Below, in pieces: positions 18,924 through 28,369 of a DNA stretch of 64,000 nucleotides. Within the stretch, counting starts at the first letter, position 1. Every line of letters begins with the position of its first letter. The notes under the pieces are model-generated. The model searched no databases. It was not told where the DNA came from and saw nothing but the letters and a program-made list of their open reading frames with translations. The stretch covers positions 1 through 64,000 of the forward strand of contig NZ_QPIX01000011.1 of assembly GCF_003337715.1 (NCBI RefSeq), in the 5' to 3' direction. This stretch comes from Ciceribacter lividus (lineage in GTDB: Bacteria > Pseudomonadota > Alphaproteobacteria > Rhizobiales > Rhizobiaceae). The translations under genes were made by a program, and so were the position numbers.

Positions 18924-19748
18924 TCACATGACGAGCAGGCGCAGACCTGCCGCCAGCAGGCCGATCCCCGCCACCCGCGAGAGCAGCCGCCCCGCCGGCA
19001 TGAGCTTCTCCGCGAGGGCGAAGACGGCGAGCGCCGCGATCCACACGAGATTCATCACGCCGCCGACGAAGAGGAGAGCCATCAGCGCCCAGCAGCAGCC
19101 GAGGCAATAGACCCCGTGCGTGGCGCCCATCTTGAAGGCTCCGGTCGCGCCGCGGCGAAATCCGCCGAAACGCTGAATGAACAGCAGGGGCGACTGGCAT
19201 TGCGACAGGCAGGCGTGCTTCAGCGGCAGCCACTGGTAAAGCCCGGCTGCGACCAGGATCACGCCGCCCAGAACGTTGTTCGTGCTCGCCATGTCCGGAC
19301 TGAGCAGAGCCAGCCGTTCGAGCGCCCATTGGGCCGTCGTTGCCGCGAGAGCAAACCCGCTCCACACCGCCAGGTATCCGGTCACGAACCAGCCGGCTGC
19401 GGCAAAGGGCTTGGCAGACGCGGCGGCCATCCTGCCCGTGCGTGCGTAGATGAGGATCATCGGCGCCGCCGACGGCGTCATCATGCCGATCATCATCACC
19501 GTCCACATGGCGAACATCAAAGCGAAATCGCCGGCCGTCCACGCCTGCTGCGCGGGCGCCATCGCCATCTCGAAGCCGTTCGAGATCATGCGATAGCCCA
19601 TCATGTCCATGCCGCCCATGGTCATGCCCGCGGCAAGCCGCAGGATATAGGCCCATGCGAGCACGGTAAGGGCGGCGATGGACGTCGCGATGATCAGTCC
19701 ATCGCGCCGCAGCACGGCCTCGAGCGGCGTATCCGTCGTCGTGTTCAA
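18924..19748 (-). CDS. DUF2182 metal-binding-type membrane protein
   Basis: A 274-residue integral membrane protein of the DUF2182 family, with about seven hydrophobic segments. It carries a methionine-rich stretch (GMTMGGMDMMGYRM) and two conserved cysteine motifs, HACLSQCQSP and YCLGCCWALM. Such Met/Cys clusters suggest handling of copper or another soft metal. It overlaps the upstream DUF1326 gene by four bases, the usual pairing of these two families. It converges on the bufferin operon, so a joint role in metal stress is plausible but inferred. Confidence 0.85.
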   Translation of the reverse strand: MNTTTDTPLEAVLRRDGLIIATSIAALTVLAWAYILRLAAGMTMGGMDMMGYRMISNGFEMAMAPAQQAWTAGDFALMFAMWTVMMIGMMTPSAAPMILIYARTGRMAAASAKPFAAAGWFVTGYLAVWSGFALAATTAQWALERLALLSPDMASTNNVLGGVILVAAGLYQWLPLKHACLSQCQSPLLFIQRFGGFRRGATGAFKMGATHGVYCLGCCWALMALLFVGGVMNLVWIAALAVFALAEKLMPAGRLLSRVAGIGLLAAGLRLLVM

Positions 19749-20380
19749 TGAACGACACCGCTTTCGGTCATGTTCAACCGCGAGAAGTGCGCGTGCGAGT
19801 CATTCAGCGAAAGCGCCACAGGTCCCTTTGTCTCGCCCCAGCCTCGCCCGACCTCGCACACATCGTACTCGAAGCCCTGCGGCAGGTTGATCCGCGCACG
19901 ATGCGCGTCACCGGTGACAGGGTTGCGGATCGGTTCTCCGCGCGCCTCGACCCAGCCCGGAACGGCCACTCTCGCGGTGCGACCGTCGACGTCGATCTCG
20001 AAATCGATCTTCGCGAAAACAGGTTCGTGGACCTTTTCAAAAGTCGCCGAAAAGACCTGGAAAAAGGTGGCGCCGGGCTCGGTGTCCAGACCGCTCATGA
20101 TGCGCAAAAGCGCTTCTCGCTGCTCGGGCGATGCGCGCTCGTCGACGATGGGCACGACCTGCCCCCTTCCCTCGTGAATGGCGCCGGGCCACGAGGCAAT
20201 GATGCCGATCCTCAGTCCGCCGAGCTTCGTATTCCCGTGATATCCCTCTTCGATATCGACAAAGCCGACAGCGTCACAGCCGCCTTTGGTGGGACGAGAA
20301 TTGAACTGGCACGGACACCCGTAATCACAGTTGCAGTGGATGAATTCGCGGCCTTTGATGGCCCATTTTGTCTCGGTCAT
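19745..20380 (-). CDS. DUF1326 cysteine-rich soluble protein
   Basis: A 211-residue protein of the DUF1326 family. The hallmark lies at residues 15-26: C16, C18, C22 and C24 in HCNCDYGCPCQFNS, close to a metal-site arrangement. The start is the ATG at 20380, preceded by GGGAGGCGACA; longer frames upstream have no ribosome site. It is the first gene of a two-gene operon with DUF2182. No SigF-type motif was found in the 240 bases upstream, so it is probably not in the same regulon by the same promoter. Function is not established. Confidence 0.85.
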   Translation of the reverse strand: MTETKWAIKGREFIHCNCDYGCPCQFNSRPTKGGCDAVGFVDIEEGYHGNTKLGGLRIGIIASWPGAIHEGRGQVVPIVDERASPEQREALLRIMSGLDTEPGATFFQVFSATFEKVHEPVFAKIDFEIDVDGRTARVAVPGWVEARGEPIRNPVTGDAHRARINLPQGFEYDVCEVGRGWGETKGPVALSLNDSHAHFSRLNMTESGVVH

Positions 20381-20731
20381 TGTCGCCTCCCTTTCTTGAT
20401 TTACATGTTCTGGCGGACCGCTCCCCTGCCGGTATGGTGTATGGCGTTGAACTGGCCATAGGTGTCCTTGAGATCCAATGGGATCGGATCGGACGCTGGT
20501 TCGTCGATCGTGCTCGACGGGACGCGCAACACGCTCCCACGCCGGTTGGCAGGTTTTTGCAGCAAACGAGAAGTCTACACCTTTCGCGGTGGTCGCAGAA
20601 GTCACCCGAAAGCATTAGCTAATATATGCTGCAATTGACTTCATGCTGCTGGCAAGCCGCCGTACCTGCTCCTGATCAGTGTGCGCACAATCCTGACTGC
20701 ATCCACCCTCCCGCACCGGAAGCGTCGAACG
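20381..20731. other. 351-base intergenic region, no gene seen
   Basis: It lies between the DUF1326 start and the DUF982 stop, both on the minus strand. Short frames here have no ribosome site. The region must contain the DUF1326 promoter. It was searched for the ECF motif found near sigF, without success. Around 20610-20640 it is AT-rich (GCTAATATATGC). Confidence 0.4.
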
Positions 20732-21028
20732 TCACCAGTGATGCGGTGCTGCGACCGTGCCGCACCGCCGCTCGGGCTTGCCGGGAACCAGCATTCCGGC
20801 CTCACGGGCCGCGGTCATGAAGGAACAGCGCGCGAGGCCCGCCAGTTGCTCCGTTTCGAGCGATTGGCCGCACCAGAGCACGGCGCGGCGATAGGCAACG
20901 CCATGCCGTGTCGGCCATTCGGATTCGAGGAAGTCGAGAGCGTCGTAGGGGTGACGGAAGCTTCGTTTCAGCCCGCATTGCATTCTGATTTCGACGGGCT
21001 TCGTCCAGTAGAGATCGTAGATGCTCAT
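20732..21028 (-). CDS. DUF982-type small protein
   Basis: A 98-residue protein beginning MSIYDLYWTKPVEI. The start is fixed by a strong ribosome site (CCGGAGGACAAG) directly before the ATG. The core YDALDFLESEWPTRHG is typical of the DUF982 family, a group of small proteins found in many copies in rhizobial genomes and of unknown function. The C-terminal 15 residues (RRCGTVAAPHHW) are atypical and may reflect drift of the stop. It stands alone and is oriented like its neighbours. Confidence 0.72.
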   Translation of the reverse strand: MSIYDLYWTKPVEIRMQCGLKRSFRHPYDALDFLESEWPTRHGVAYRRAVLWCGQSLETEQLAGLARCSFMTAAREAGMLVPGKPERRCGTVAAPHHW

Positions 21029-21130
21029 CTTGTCCTCCGGTTCGCGAGGACTGTCGTGGAGGCAAAGACGAGTCGTCGCTTTGACCGCGATCAAACGCAA
21101 GCGCTCCGGCAAAAGACGTCGGGTGGCCCG

Positions 21131-21973
21131 TCAGGACTCGAAGGCCGGCATTTCGGGCATTTTGACACGCTCTGCGTCACGCCGCCGCAACCAGTCGGCA
21201 GTCGCGCGGCCCGCCTCGGACGCCGCCTGCCCTATCGTGTGGCCCAGCAGCAGATAGTGCAGGAGCGCGCCGCTGAAGCTGTCGCCGGCGCCGATGGTAT
21301 CGGCCGTCGTCACCGCGTCGGTCAGGCGGACTTCGGTCGTCTGCCGCCCGTCGTGAATGGTGATGCTGTTCGGGCCGTCGGTCAGCAGCAGATTGTTCAG
21401 CCGTTCGCCGGCAATTCCCCGCGCCCGCTCCCAGATCGCGTCGAGGCGCTCGCCCGGGAAGTCCGCGATCGAGCCGACCATGACGTCCGCAGGACGCGGC
21501 GTCACTGAGCGCAGCGGAAACTGCGACACGACGAGCGGCGCCTGCCTAAGCGCGGTGATCAGGGTGTCCGGCAATTGCGTCCCGTTGACGTAGAAGGCAT
21601 CCCCCGGGAGCGGTTCGGAGAGCTCGACGGTCCGCGCCGCCTTGTGGACGCTTCCGAGGATCGTGCGCTCGCCCGCCGGATCGAGGAGGATTTCGGCGAA
21701 CTCGGTCCTGCCTTCCGTCAACGTCACGTGATCGGTGACGAAGCCGAGTGCCGCGAGCTCCCGCAGCGCATCGAGGCCGTGCGCGTCACGCGCAAGCGAG
21801 GCGACCAGCGTCACCCGGTGCCCGAACTCGATCAGCCGCCGTCCGGTATAATAGCCGCCGCCCCCGAGGCGCAGGCTGCGGTCGCTGAAGGAAATCCGCC
21901 CGCCGGGGCGCAACGGCTCAGTGATCCGCCAGATGTGGTCGTGGTTCACGTTGCCGACGACGACGATGTCCAT
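21131..21973 (-). CDS. PfkB-family sugar kinase linked to the thu locus
   Basis: A 280-residue ribokinase/PfkB kinase. The N-terminal motif is RLGGGGYYTGRRLIEFGHRVTL, and the C-terminal catalytic signature DTIGAGDSFSGALL contains the general-base aspartate. It is the second gene of an operon with the LacI regulator, which overlaps its start by a few bases. The operon diverges from thuEFGKAB, so the kinase probably phosphorylates a monosaccharide released from the transported disaccharide or from its 3-keto derivative. The exact sugar cannot be read from sequence. Confidence 0.87.
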   Translation of the reverse strand: MDIVVVGNVNHDHIWRITEPLRPGGRISFSDRSLRLGGGGYYTGRRLIEFGHRVTLVASLARDAHGLDALRELAALGFVTDHVTLTEGRTEFAEILLDPAGERTILGSVHKAARTVELSEPLPGDAFYVNGTQLPDTLITALRQAPLVVSQFPLRSVTPRPADVMVGSIADFPGERLDAIWERARGIAGERLNNLLLTDGPNSITIHDGRQTTEVRLTDAVTTADTIGAGDSFSGALLHYLLLGHTIGQAASEAGRATADWLRRRDAERVKMPEMPAFES

Positions 21974-22989
21974 CAGGCGTTCCTCGGTCTTGTCGATTCC
22001 CGCAGGATGAGCTCGACCGGCCAGAGTTCGTGGATGTCGGTCGCCTCCCGCCCGCCGAGCATCTGAAGCAGGAGATCGGCGACCCGCGTGCCCGCCGCCC
22101 GGATCGATGAGCGGGTGGTCGAGAGCGACGGCGCCATGTTGTCGGCGGTGAGATAGGGAAAGACGTCGTCGTGGGCGATGACGGAGATGTCCTCGCCGAC
22201 CCTCAGGTTCAGCGAGCGTGCGGCACGATAGACGCCGAGCGCCGTCATCATCGAGCCGGCGACGAAGGCGGTCGGGCGCGGCGTCTGCTCGAGCGCGGAG
22301 CGGGCGAAGCGGAAGCCGACTTCGTCGGTGAAGATGCCGTGCGACACGAGCTTGGGATCGAAGGCGATCCCCCGCGCCTCGAGCGCCTTTCGGTAGCCGG
22401 CGTCACGGTGGATCGTGAAGGTAAGGCCCTCGCGACCGTTGATCATGGCGATCCGCCGGTGCCCGAGGTCGAGCAGGTGCTCGGTCGCCCGGCGCACGGC
22501 CCCCTCGTTGTCGATGTCGAGCCAGGCGTGCGGCACGGTCGTTTCCGACCGGCCATGCACGATGAAGGGCATCTGCATCTTGTGCAGCAGGGCGATGCGC
22601 TCGTCCTTTGGCCGCGGCGCGTGGACGATCACCGCGTCGACACGCCGGCTTTCCGCCAGCCGCCGGAAGACCTGCAGCTCGCTCTGCAGGTCCTGTTCGG
22701 CCATCGGCGTCACCAGGATGTCGATATCCTCGTCGCTCAGCCGTTCCGCGATCCCGCTCATGAATTCGGTGAACTGGTATTCGCCTGTCTTGCTCATGAC
22801 GACGCCGATCGCGCCAACCCTGCCCGTGGCAAGCCTGACGGCGTTGATGTTGGGGCGGTAGCCGAGCCGGGCCGCCTCCTCGACGACGCGGGCGCGGGTT
22901 TCCTCGTTCACCTCCGGATAGCCGCCGAGCGCCCGGCTGACGGTGGTCGGCGAAAGCCCTATGTGTTCGGCAAATTCCTTGAGCTTCAT
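21973..22989 (-). CDS. thuR: LacI-family repressor of the thu operon
   Basis: A 338-residue LacI/GalR regulator. The helix-turn-helix is at the extreme N terminus (MKLKEFAEHIGLSPTTVSRA) with the hinge helix RPNINAVRLATGRVGAIG, followed by a periplasmic-binding-like sensor domain. The start is the ATG at 22989; upstream in-frame codons are not needed by the family. It diverges from thuE, and the shared 361-base region contains the LacI-type palindrome AAAGCGCTTT. By position it corresponds to ThuR of Sinorhizobium, which represses trehalose/maltose uptake genes. Confidence 0.88.
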   Translation of the reverse strand: MKLKEFAEHIGLSPTTVSRALGGYPEVNEETRARVVEEAARLGYRPNINAVRLATGRVGAIGVVMSKTGEYQFTEFMSGIAERLSDEDIDILVTPMAEQDLQSELQVFRRLAESRRVDAVIVHAPRPKDERIALLHKMQMPFIVHGRSETTVPHAWLDIDNEGAVRRATEHLLDLGHRRIAMINGREGLTFTIHRDAGYRKALEARGIAFDPKLVSHGIFTDEVGFRFARSALEQTPRPTAFVAGSMMTALGVYRAARSLNLRVGEDISVIAHDDVFPYLTADNMAPSLSTTRSSIRAAGTRVADLLLQMLGGREATDIHELWPVELILRESTRPRNA

Positions 22990-23103
22990 TCCGCGGCGGG
23001 TTCCTCCGGAGATATCGGGTCGGCGCCGCTCGCATCGGCGTCCGTGAAAGGGCTTATCCCACGCTCCCGCGGCCCCATGCAAGATGGCGGCAGCAAGGAA
23101 TCG

Positions 23104-23113
23104 AAAGCGGTTA
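23104..23113. promoter_or_regulatory. second LacI-type half-matching operator
   Basis: AAAGCGGTTA differs from the perfect palindrome at 23288 at three of ten positions and lies about 115 bases upstream of the repressor start. It could allow autoregulation or DNA looping. Supported only by similarity. Confidence 0.35.
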
Positions 23114-23287
23114 CAAAAACCCATACAAATAGAAGGGGATGGACTTTTGCATCGCATCGCCCATGGACGACGCCATACTTCTCTGAGCGAGTAAATCCGC
23201 CTAAAATCAATTGTTTGACACTCCGATGCAGCAACAGCGCTTCCCTCATTTGACTCCAGTCATGTTTTTTGCCACAGTCGCGAGACC

Positions 23288-23297
23288 AAAGCGCTTT
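23288..23297. promoter_or_regulatory. LacI-type operator upstream of thuE
   Basis: AAAGCGCTTT is a perfect ten-base palindrome with the central CG step typical of LacI-family operators. It lies 54 bases before the thuE start in the 361-base gap (22990-23350) between repressor and transporter genes. TTGACA at 23215-23220 and TTGACT at 23250-23255 are possible -35 elements, but no good -10 could be paired with either. Confidence 0.6.
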
Positions 23298-23350
23298 CAA
23301 TTTTGCTGAGATACAGCCTTGGCATCTGGTTTTTCTGGGAGGAGAAACGC

Positions 23351-24610
23351 ATGAAGAAGCTGTTGAGTGCCGCCGTGGTTGCAGCCATGGCGCTATGCGG
23401 TGCCGCGCAGGCCGCCGACGTCACGGTTGCGGCCCATTCCACCGGCAAGAATCTCGATTTCCTGCAGAAGCTCTTCGGGGAGTTCGAGCAGCAGACCGGC
23501 CACAAGGTCACGCTGGTGACCATGCCGCCCTCGAGTTCGGAACAGTTCGCGCAGTTCCGCCTGTGGCTCGCCGCCGGCAACTCCGACGTCGACGTCTACC
23601 AGACCGACGTCGTCTGGGCGCCACAGCTCGCTGACCAGTTCATCGACCTCAAGCCGGCGGCGAGCGACATTGTCGACCAGTTCTTCCCGTCGATCATCGC
23701 CTCGCAGACCGTCGATGGCCGGCTCGTCGCCATGCCGATGTTTACCGACGCGCCGGCGCTCTACTACCGCAAGGACCTTCTGGAGAAATACGGGAAGGCC
23801 GTTCCGAAGACCTGGGAGGAACTCGCCGCCACCGCGAAGGAAATCCAGGACAAGGAACGCGCGGCGGGCCGGAAGGACATGTGGGGCTTCGTCTTCCAGG
23901 CGAATGCCTATGAAGGCCTCACCTGCGATGCGCTCGAATGGATCAAGTCCTCCGGCGGCGGCCAGATCGTCGAGCCGGACGGCACGATTTCCGTCAACAA
24001 CGAGAGGGCGGCGGCCGCACTCGAACAGGCGAAATCGTGGATCGGCACCATTTCGCCGCCCGGCGTCCTCTCCTACCAGGAGGAGGAGGCCCGTGGCGTC
24101 TGGCAGACCGGCAATGCGGTCTTCATGCGCAACTGGCCCTACGCCTACGCCCTCGGCAACGGCGACGACAGCGCGGTGAAGGGCAAGTTCGACGTTGCCC
24201 CGCTGCCGGTGGCAGCCGTCGGTGACAAGCCCTCCTCCACCCTCGGCGGCTGGAACCTCGCCGTCTCGAAATATTCCCACGAACAGGAGGCGGCGATTGC
24301 GCTCGTCAAGTTCCTGACCTCGGCGGAGGTGCAGAAGCGCCGCGCGGTCGAGAATTCGTTTCTTCCGACCTTGAAGGCCCTTTACGACGACCCGGACATC
24401 GCGGCGGCCCAGCCCTTCATGCCGAACTGGAAGCCGATCTTCCAGGATGCCGTGCCGCGGCCGTCGGCGGCCACCAAGATGAAGTACAACGAAGTCTCCT
24501 CGCGGTTCTGGAGCGCGGTCCACAACACGTTGTCGGGATCGGGCTCGGCGGCCGAAAATCTCGAATTGCTCGAGGTCGAACTGACGGAACTGAAGGGCAG
24601 TTCCTGGTGA
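23351..24610 (+). CDS. thuE: trehalose/maltose ABC transporter substrate-binding protein
   Basis: A 419-residue family-1 sugar-binding protein with a Sec signal (MKKLLSAAVVAAMALCGAAQA, cleavage before ADVT). A strong site GGGAGGAGAAACGC precedes the ATG at 23351. The mature protein has the usual two-lobe pattern, with DVDVYQTDVVWAPQLADQF and LGGWNLAVSKYS. The downstream order of two permeases, ATPase, ThuA and ThuB identifies the system as the rhizobial trehalose/maltose/sucrose importer. A perfect stem-loop follows seven bases after the stop and probably keeps this protein more abundant than the membrane components. Confidence 0.93.
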   Translation: MKKLLSAAVVAAMALCGAAQAADVTVAAHSTGKNLDFLQKLFGEFEQQTGHKVTLVTMPPSSSEQFAQFRLWLAAGNSDVDVYQTDVVWAPQLADQFIDLKPAASDIVDQFFPSIIASQTVDGRLVAMPMFTDAPALYYRKDLLEKYGKAVPKTWEELAATAKEIQDKERAAGRKDMWGFVFQANAYEGLTCDALEWIKSSGGGQIVEPDGTISVNNERAAAALEQAKSWIGTISPPGVLSYQEEEARGVWQTGNAVFMRNWPYAYALGNGDDSAVKGKFDVAPLPVAAVGDKPSSTLGGWNLAVSKYSHEQEAAIALVKFLTSAEVQKRRAVENSFLPTLKALYDDPDIAAAQPFMPNWKPIFQDAVPRPSAATKMKYNEVSSRFWSAVHNTLSGSGSAAENLELLEVELTELKGSSW

Positions 24611-24616
24611 TCCGCG

Positions 24617-24645
24617 GGCTGGGCGGCCGTCCCCGCCGCCCAGCC
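24617..24645 (+). promoter_or_regulatory. stem-loop between thuE and thuF
   Basis: GGCTGGGCGGC (24617-24627) and GCCGCCCAGCC (24635-24645) form a perfect 11-base stem with a 7-base loop. No T-run follows. This is the common position for a stem that stabilises the binding-protein mRNA relative to the permease mRNA. Confidence 0.65.
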
Positions 24646-24673
24646 TGACTTTGGCTGTTCCCGAGGATCGCTC

Positions 24674-25660
24674 ATGACCAATCTCACGCTCGACCGCCCC
24701 GCGCTGCATCGACCCGCCAGGGCTGCCGCCGGTTCCGATCTCAGCGCCCAGCGCATCCGTTCCGCATGGACCTTTCTTGCGCCGACGCTTCTGGTGCTTG
24801 CCCTCGTCGCTGGCTGGCCGCTGATCCGGACCATTTCCTTCAGCTTCACCAATGCCACCCTGACCAATCTCGGCGCGGCGGAATTCGTCGGCTTCGACAA
24901 TTACCTGAGCTGGACCACCCTGAAGAGCGGTCGCACCATCTATCGCGGACTGCTCGTCGATCCCGCATGGTGGGGCGCGGTCTGGAACACGTTGCGCTTC
25001 ACGCTGATCTCCGTCACCGTCGAAACGATGCTCGGCCTCGTCGTCGCCCTCGTCCTCAACGCGCGCTTTCCCGGACGCGGGATCGTCCGCGCGGCCATCC
25101 TCATTCCCTGGGCCATCCCGACGATCGTCTCGGCGAAGATGTGGGCCTGGATGCTCAACGACCAGTTCGGCATTCTCAACGAGATCTTCCTGAGCCTCGG
25201 CCTGATCAGCCAGAAGATCGCCTGGACCGCCGATCCGCAGACGGCCATGGTCGCCGTGCTGATCGTCGACGTCTGGAAGACGACGCCGTTCATGGCGCTC
25301 CTCATTCTCGCCGGCCTGCAGATGGTGCCGCAGGACATCTACGAGGCCGCGAAGATCGACGGCGTTCATCCGGTCAAGGTGTTCTGGCGCATCACGCTAC
25401 CGCTCATCCGCCCCGCGCTGATGGTCGCCGTCATCTTCCGCATGCTCGACGCGATGCGGATCTTCGACCTCATCTACGTGCTGACGCCGAACAACGCCCG
25501 CACCAAGACCATGTCGGTCATGGCGCGCGAGAACCTCTTCGAGTTCGACAAGTTCGCCTACGGCGCGGCCGCCTCGACCATGCTCTTCCTGATCATCGCG
25601 ACGATCACCGTGCTCTACATCCGTTTCGGTCGCGTCAATCTGTCGGGAGGTGAACGCTGA
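24674..25660 (+). CDS. thuF: trehalose/maltose ABC transporter permease 1
   Basis: A 328-residue inner-membrane permease of the MalF type, with six to seven membrane helices. The cytoplasmic EAA loop is EAAKIDGVHPVKVFWRITLPL, which contacts the ATPase. An N-terminal tail of about 30 residues precedes the first helix (WTFLAPTLLVLALVAGWPL). It ends in TGATG, which starts thuG, so the two permeases are coupled. Confidence 0.93.
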   Translation: MTNLTLDRPALHRPARAAAGSDLSAQRIRSAWTFLAPTLLVLALVAGWPLIRTISFSFTNATLTNLGAAEFVGFDNYLSWTTLKSGRTIYRGLLVDPAWWGAVWNTLRFTLISVTVETMLGLVVALVLNARFPGRGIVRAAILIPWAIPTIVSAKMWAWMLNDQFGILNEIFLSLGLISQKIAWTADPQTAMVAVLIVDVWKTTPFMALLILAGLQMVPQDIYEAAKIDGVHPVKVFWRITLPLIRPALMVAVIFRMLDAMRIFDLIYVLTPNNARTKTMSVMARENLFEFDKFAYGAAASTMLFLIIATITVLYIRFGRVNLSGGER

Positions 25661-26487
25661 TGCCCACCATCGTCCGGCAATCCGCCTTCTATGCCCTCGT
25701 CGCGATCATCGTCGTGGTCTCGGTCTTTCCGTTCTACTATGCCGTCATCACCAGCCTCAAACCCGGCAGTTCCCTCTTCGACGTCAGCTACTGGCCGCGA
25801 TCCATCACGTTGTCCAACTATGTCGCCGTGCTGTCGCGCGGCAGCTTCCTGCGCAATCTCGGCAATTCGCTGCTGCTCTCGACACTGGTGGTGATGATCT
25901 CGCTGCTGCTCGCCATCACCGCGGCCTACGCGCTTGCGAGGGTGCGGTTCCGTGGGCGCGGCCTGCTTCTGCTGACCATCCTCGGCGTTTCGATGTTCCC
26001 GCAGATCGCCGTACTCGCCGGTCTCTTCGAGCTCGTCCGCTGGTTCGGGGTGTTCAACACGCCGATCGCGCTCATCTTCTCCTACATGATCTTCACCCTG
26101 CCCTTCACGGTCTGGGTGCTCACCACCTTCATGCGGGAACTGCCGATCGAGATCGAGGAGGCTGCGATCGTCGACGGCGCCTCGTCATGGGTGATCGTCA
26201 CGCAGGTCTTCATGCCGCTGATGTGGCCGGCCCTTGTTACCACCGGCCTTCTCGCCTTCATCGCGGCCTGGAACGAATTCCTGTTCGCTTTGACCTTCAC
26301 CTCGTCCGACAGCCAGCGCACCGTCCCGGTCGCCATCGCGATGCTGTCGGGCGACAGCCAGTTCGAAATTCCCTGGGGCAGCATCATGGCCGCCTCGGTC
26401 ATCGTCACCCTGCCGCTGGTCGTTCTCGTGCTGATCTTCCAGCGGCGGATCATATCCGGCCTCACCGCCGGCGGCGTCAAGGGATAG
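25660..26487 (+). CDS. thuG: trehalose/maltose ABC transporter permease 2
   Basis: A 275-residue MalG-type permease with six membrane helices. The EAA loop reads EEAAIVDGASSWVIVTQVFMP. The N terminus (FYALVAIIVVVSVFPFYYAV) is the first helix. It overlaps thuF by one base and is followed after 11 bases by the ATPase gene, which has its own ribosome site (AGGAGGAGAA). Together with ThuF it forms the channel. Confidence 0.93.
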   Translation: MPTIVRQSAFYALVAIIVVVSVFPFYYAVITSLKPGSSLFDVSYWPRSITLSNYVAVLSRGSFLRNLGNSLLLSTLVVMISLLLAITAAYALARVRFRGRGLLLLTILGVSMFPQIAVLAGLFELVRWFGVFNTPIALIFSYMIFTLPFTVWVLTTFMRELPIEIEEAAIVDGASSWVIVTQVFMPLMWPALVTTGLLAFIAAWNEFLFALTFTSSDSQRTVPVAIAMLSGDSQFEIPWGSIMAASVIVTLPLVVLVLIFQRRIISGLTAGGVKG

Positions 26488-26498
26488 GAGGAGAACCC

Positions 26499-27524
<1,026 letters not shown>

Positions 27525-27583
27525 ACGGCAGATAGAGCAATGCGGGGCGCCGTGGCGGTGTTCCGGGAACAAGGAGAAGTCAC

Positions 27584-28369
27584 GTGACGATCAGGACAGT
27601 TGTCTGGGGAGAGAATATCCATGAGCGCGTCAACGAGGTGGTGCGCTCGATCTACCCGGACGGAATGCATACGACCATTGCCGCGGCGCTGAACGCGGAC
27701 GACGCGATCACCGCGTCCACGGCGACCCTGCAGGAACCAGAGCACGGGCTGACCGAGGCGCGGCTTGAGGAAACGGACGTGCTCGTCTGGTGGGGGCACA
27801 AGGATCACGGCGCGGTGGAGGACGAAGTGGTCGAGCGCGTTGCCAGGCGCGTATGGGAAGGCATGGGGCTCATCGTCCTGCATTCCGGACACTTTTCCAA
27901 GCCGTTCAAGCGGCTGATGGGCACGCCCTGCGCCCTGAAATGGCGCGAAGCAGGCGAGCGCGAGCGCATCTGGACGGTCAATCCGGGCCATCCGATCGCC
28001 GCCGGCGTCCCGGAAAACTTCGTGCTGGAGAACGAGGAGATGTACGGCGAGTTCTTCTCCGTGCCGGAGCCGCTGGAAACGGTCTTCATCTCGTGGTTCG
28101 CCGGCGGCGAGGTCTTCCGTTCGGGTCTCACCTGGCGGCGCGGTGCCGGCAACATCTTCTACTTCCGGCCCGGTCACGAAACCTACCCCACCTATCACGA
28201 CGCGACGGTGCAGAAGGTGATTCAAAACGCCGTCCGCTGGGCCTACAATCCGCAGCCGGCGTTCGCCGGTATCCACGAGGCGCCGAACGTGCCGGTCGAC
28301 AAGGCGCTCGAACCGATCACCGAACGCGGCCCGAAGCTCCACAAGGCCGACGAGGAAGGATACCGCTGA
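27584..28369 (+). CDS. thuA: ThuA-type trehalose utilisation protein
   Basis: A 261-residue ThuA-family protein with a GATase-like fold. Key stretches are [39 protein letters not shown], and [15 protein letters not shown] near the end. Translation starts at a GTG (27584) behind AAGGAGAAGTCAC. In Sinorhizobium and Agrobacterium ThuA works with ThuB in converting trehalose and related disaccharides through 3-keto intermediates. The stop overlaps the thuB start (TGATG). Confidence 0.92.
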   Translation: MTIRTVVWGENIHERVNEVVRSIYPDGMHTTIAAALNADDAITASTATLQEPEHGLTEARLEETDVLVWWGHKDHGAVEDEVVERVARRVWEGMGLIVLHSGHFSKPFKRLMGTPCALKWREAGERERIWTVNPGHPIAAGVPENFVLENEEMYGEFFSVPEPLETVFISWFAGGEVFRSGLTWRRGAGNIFYFRPGHETYPTYHDATVQKVIQNAVRWAYNPQPAFAGIHEAPNVPVDKALEPITERGPKLHKADEEGYR

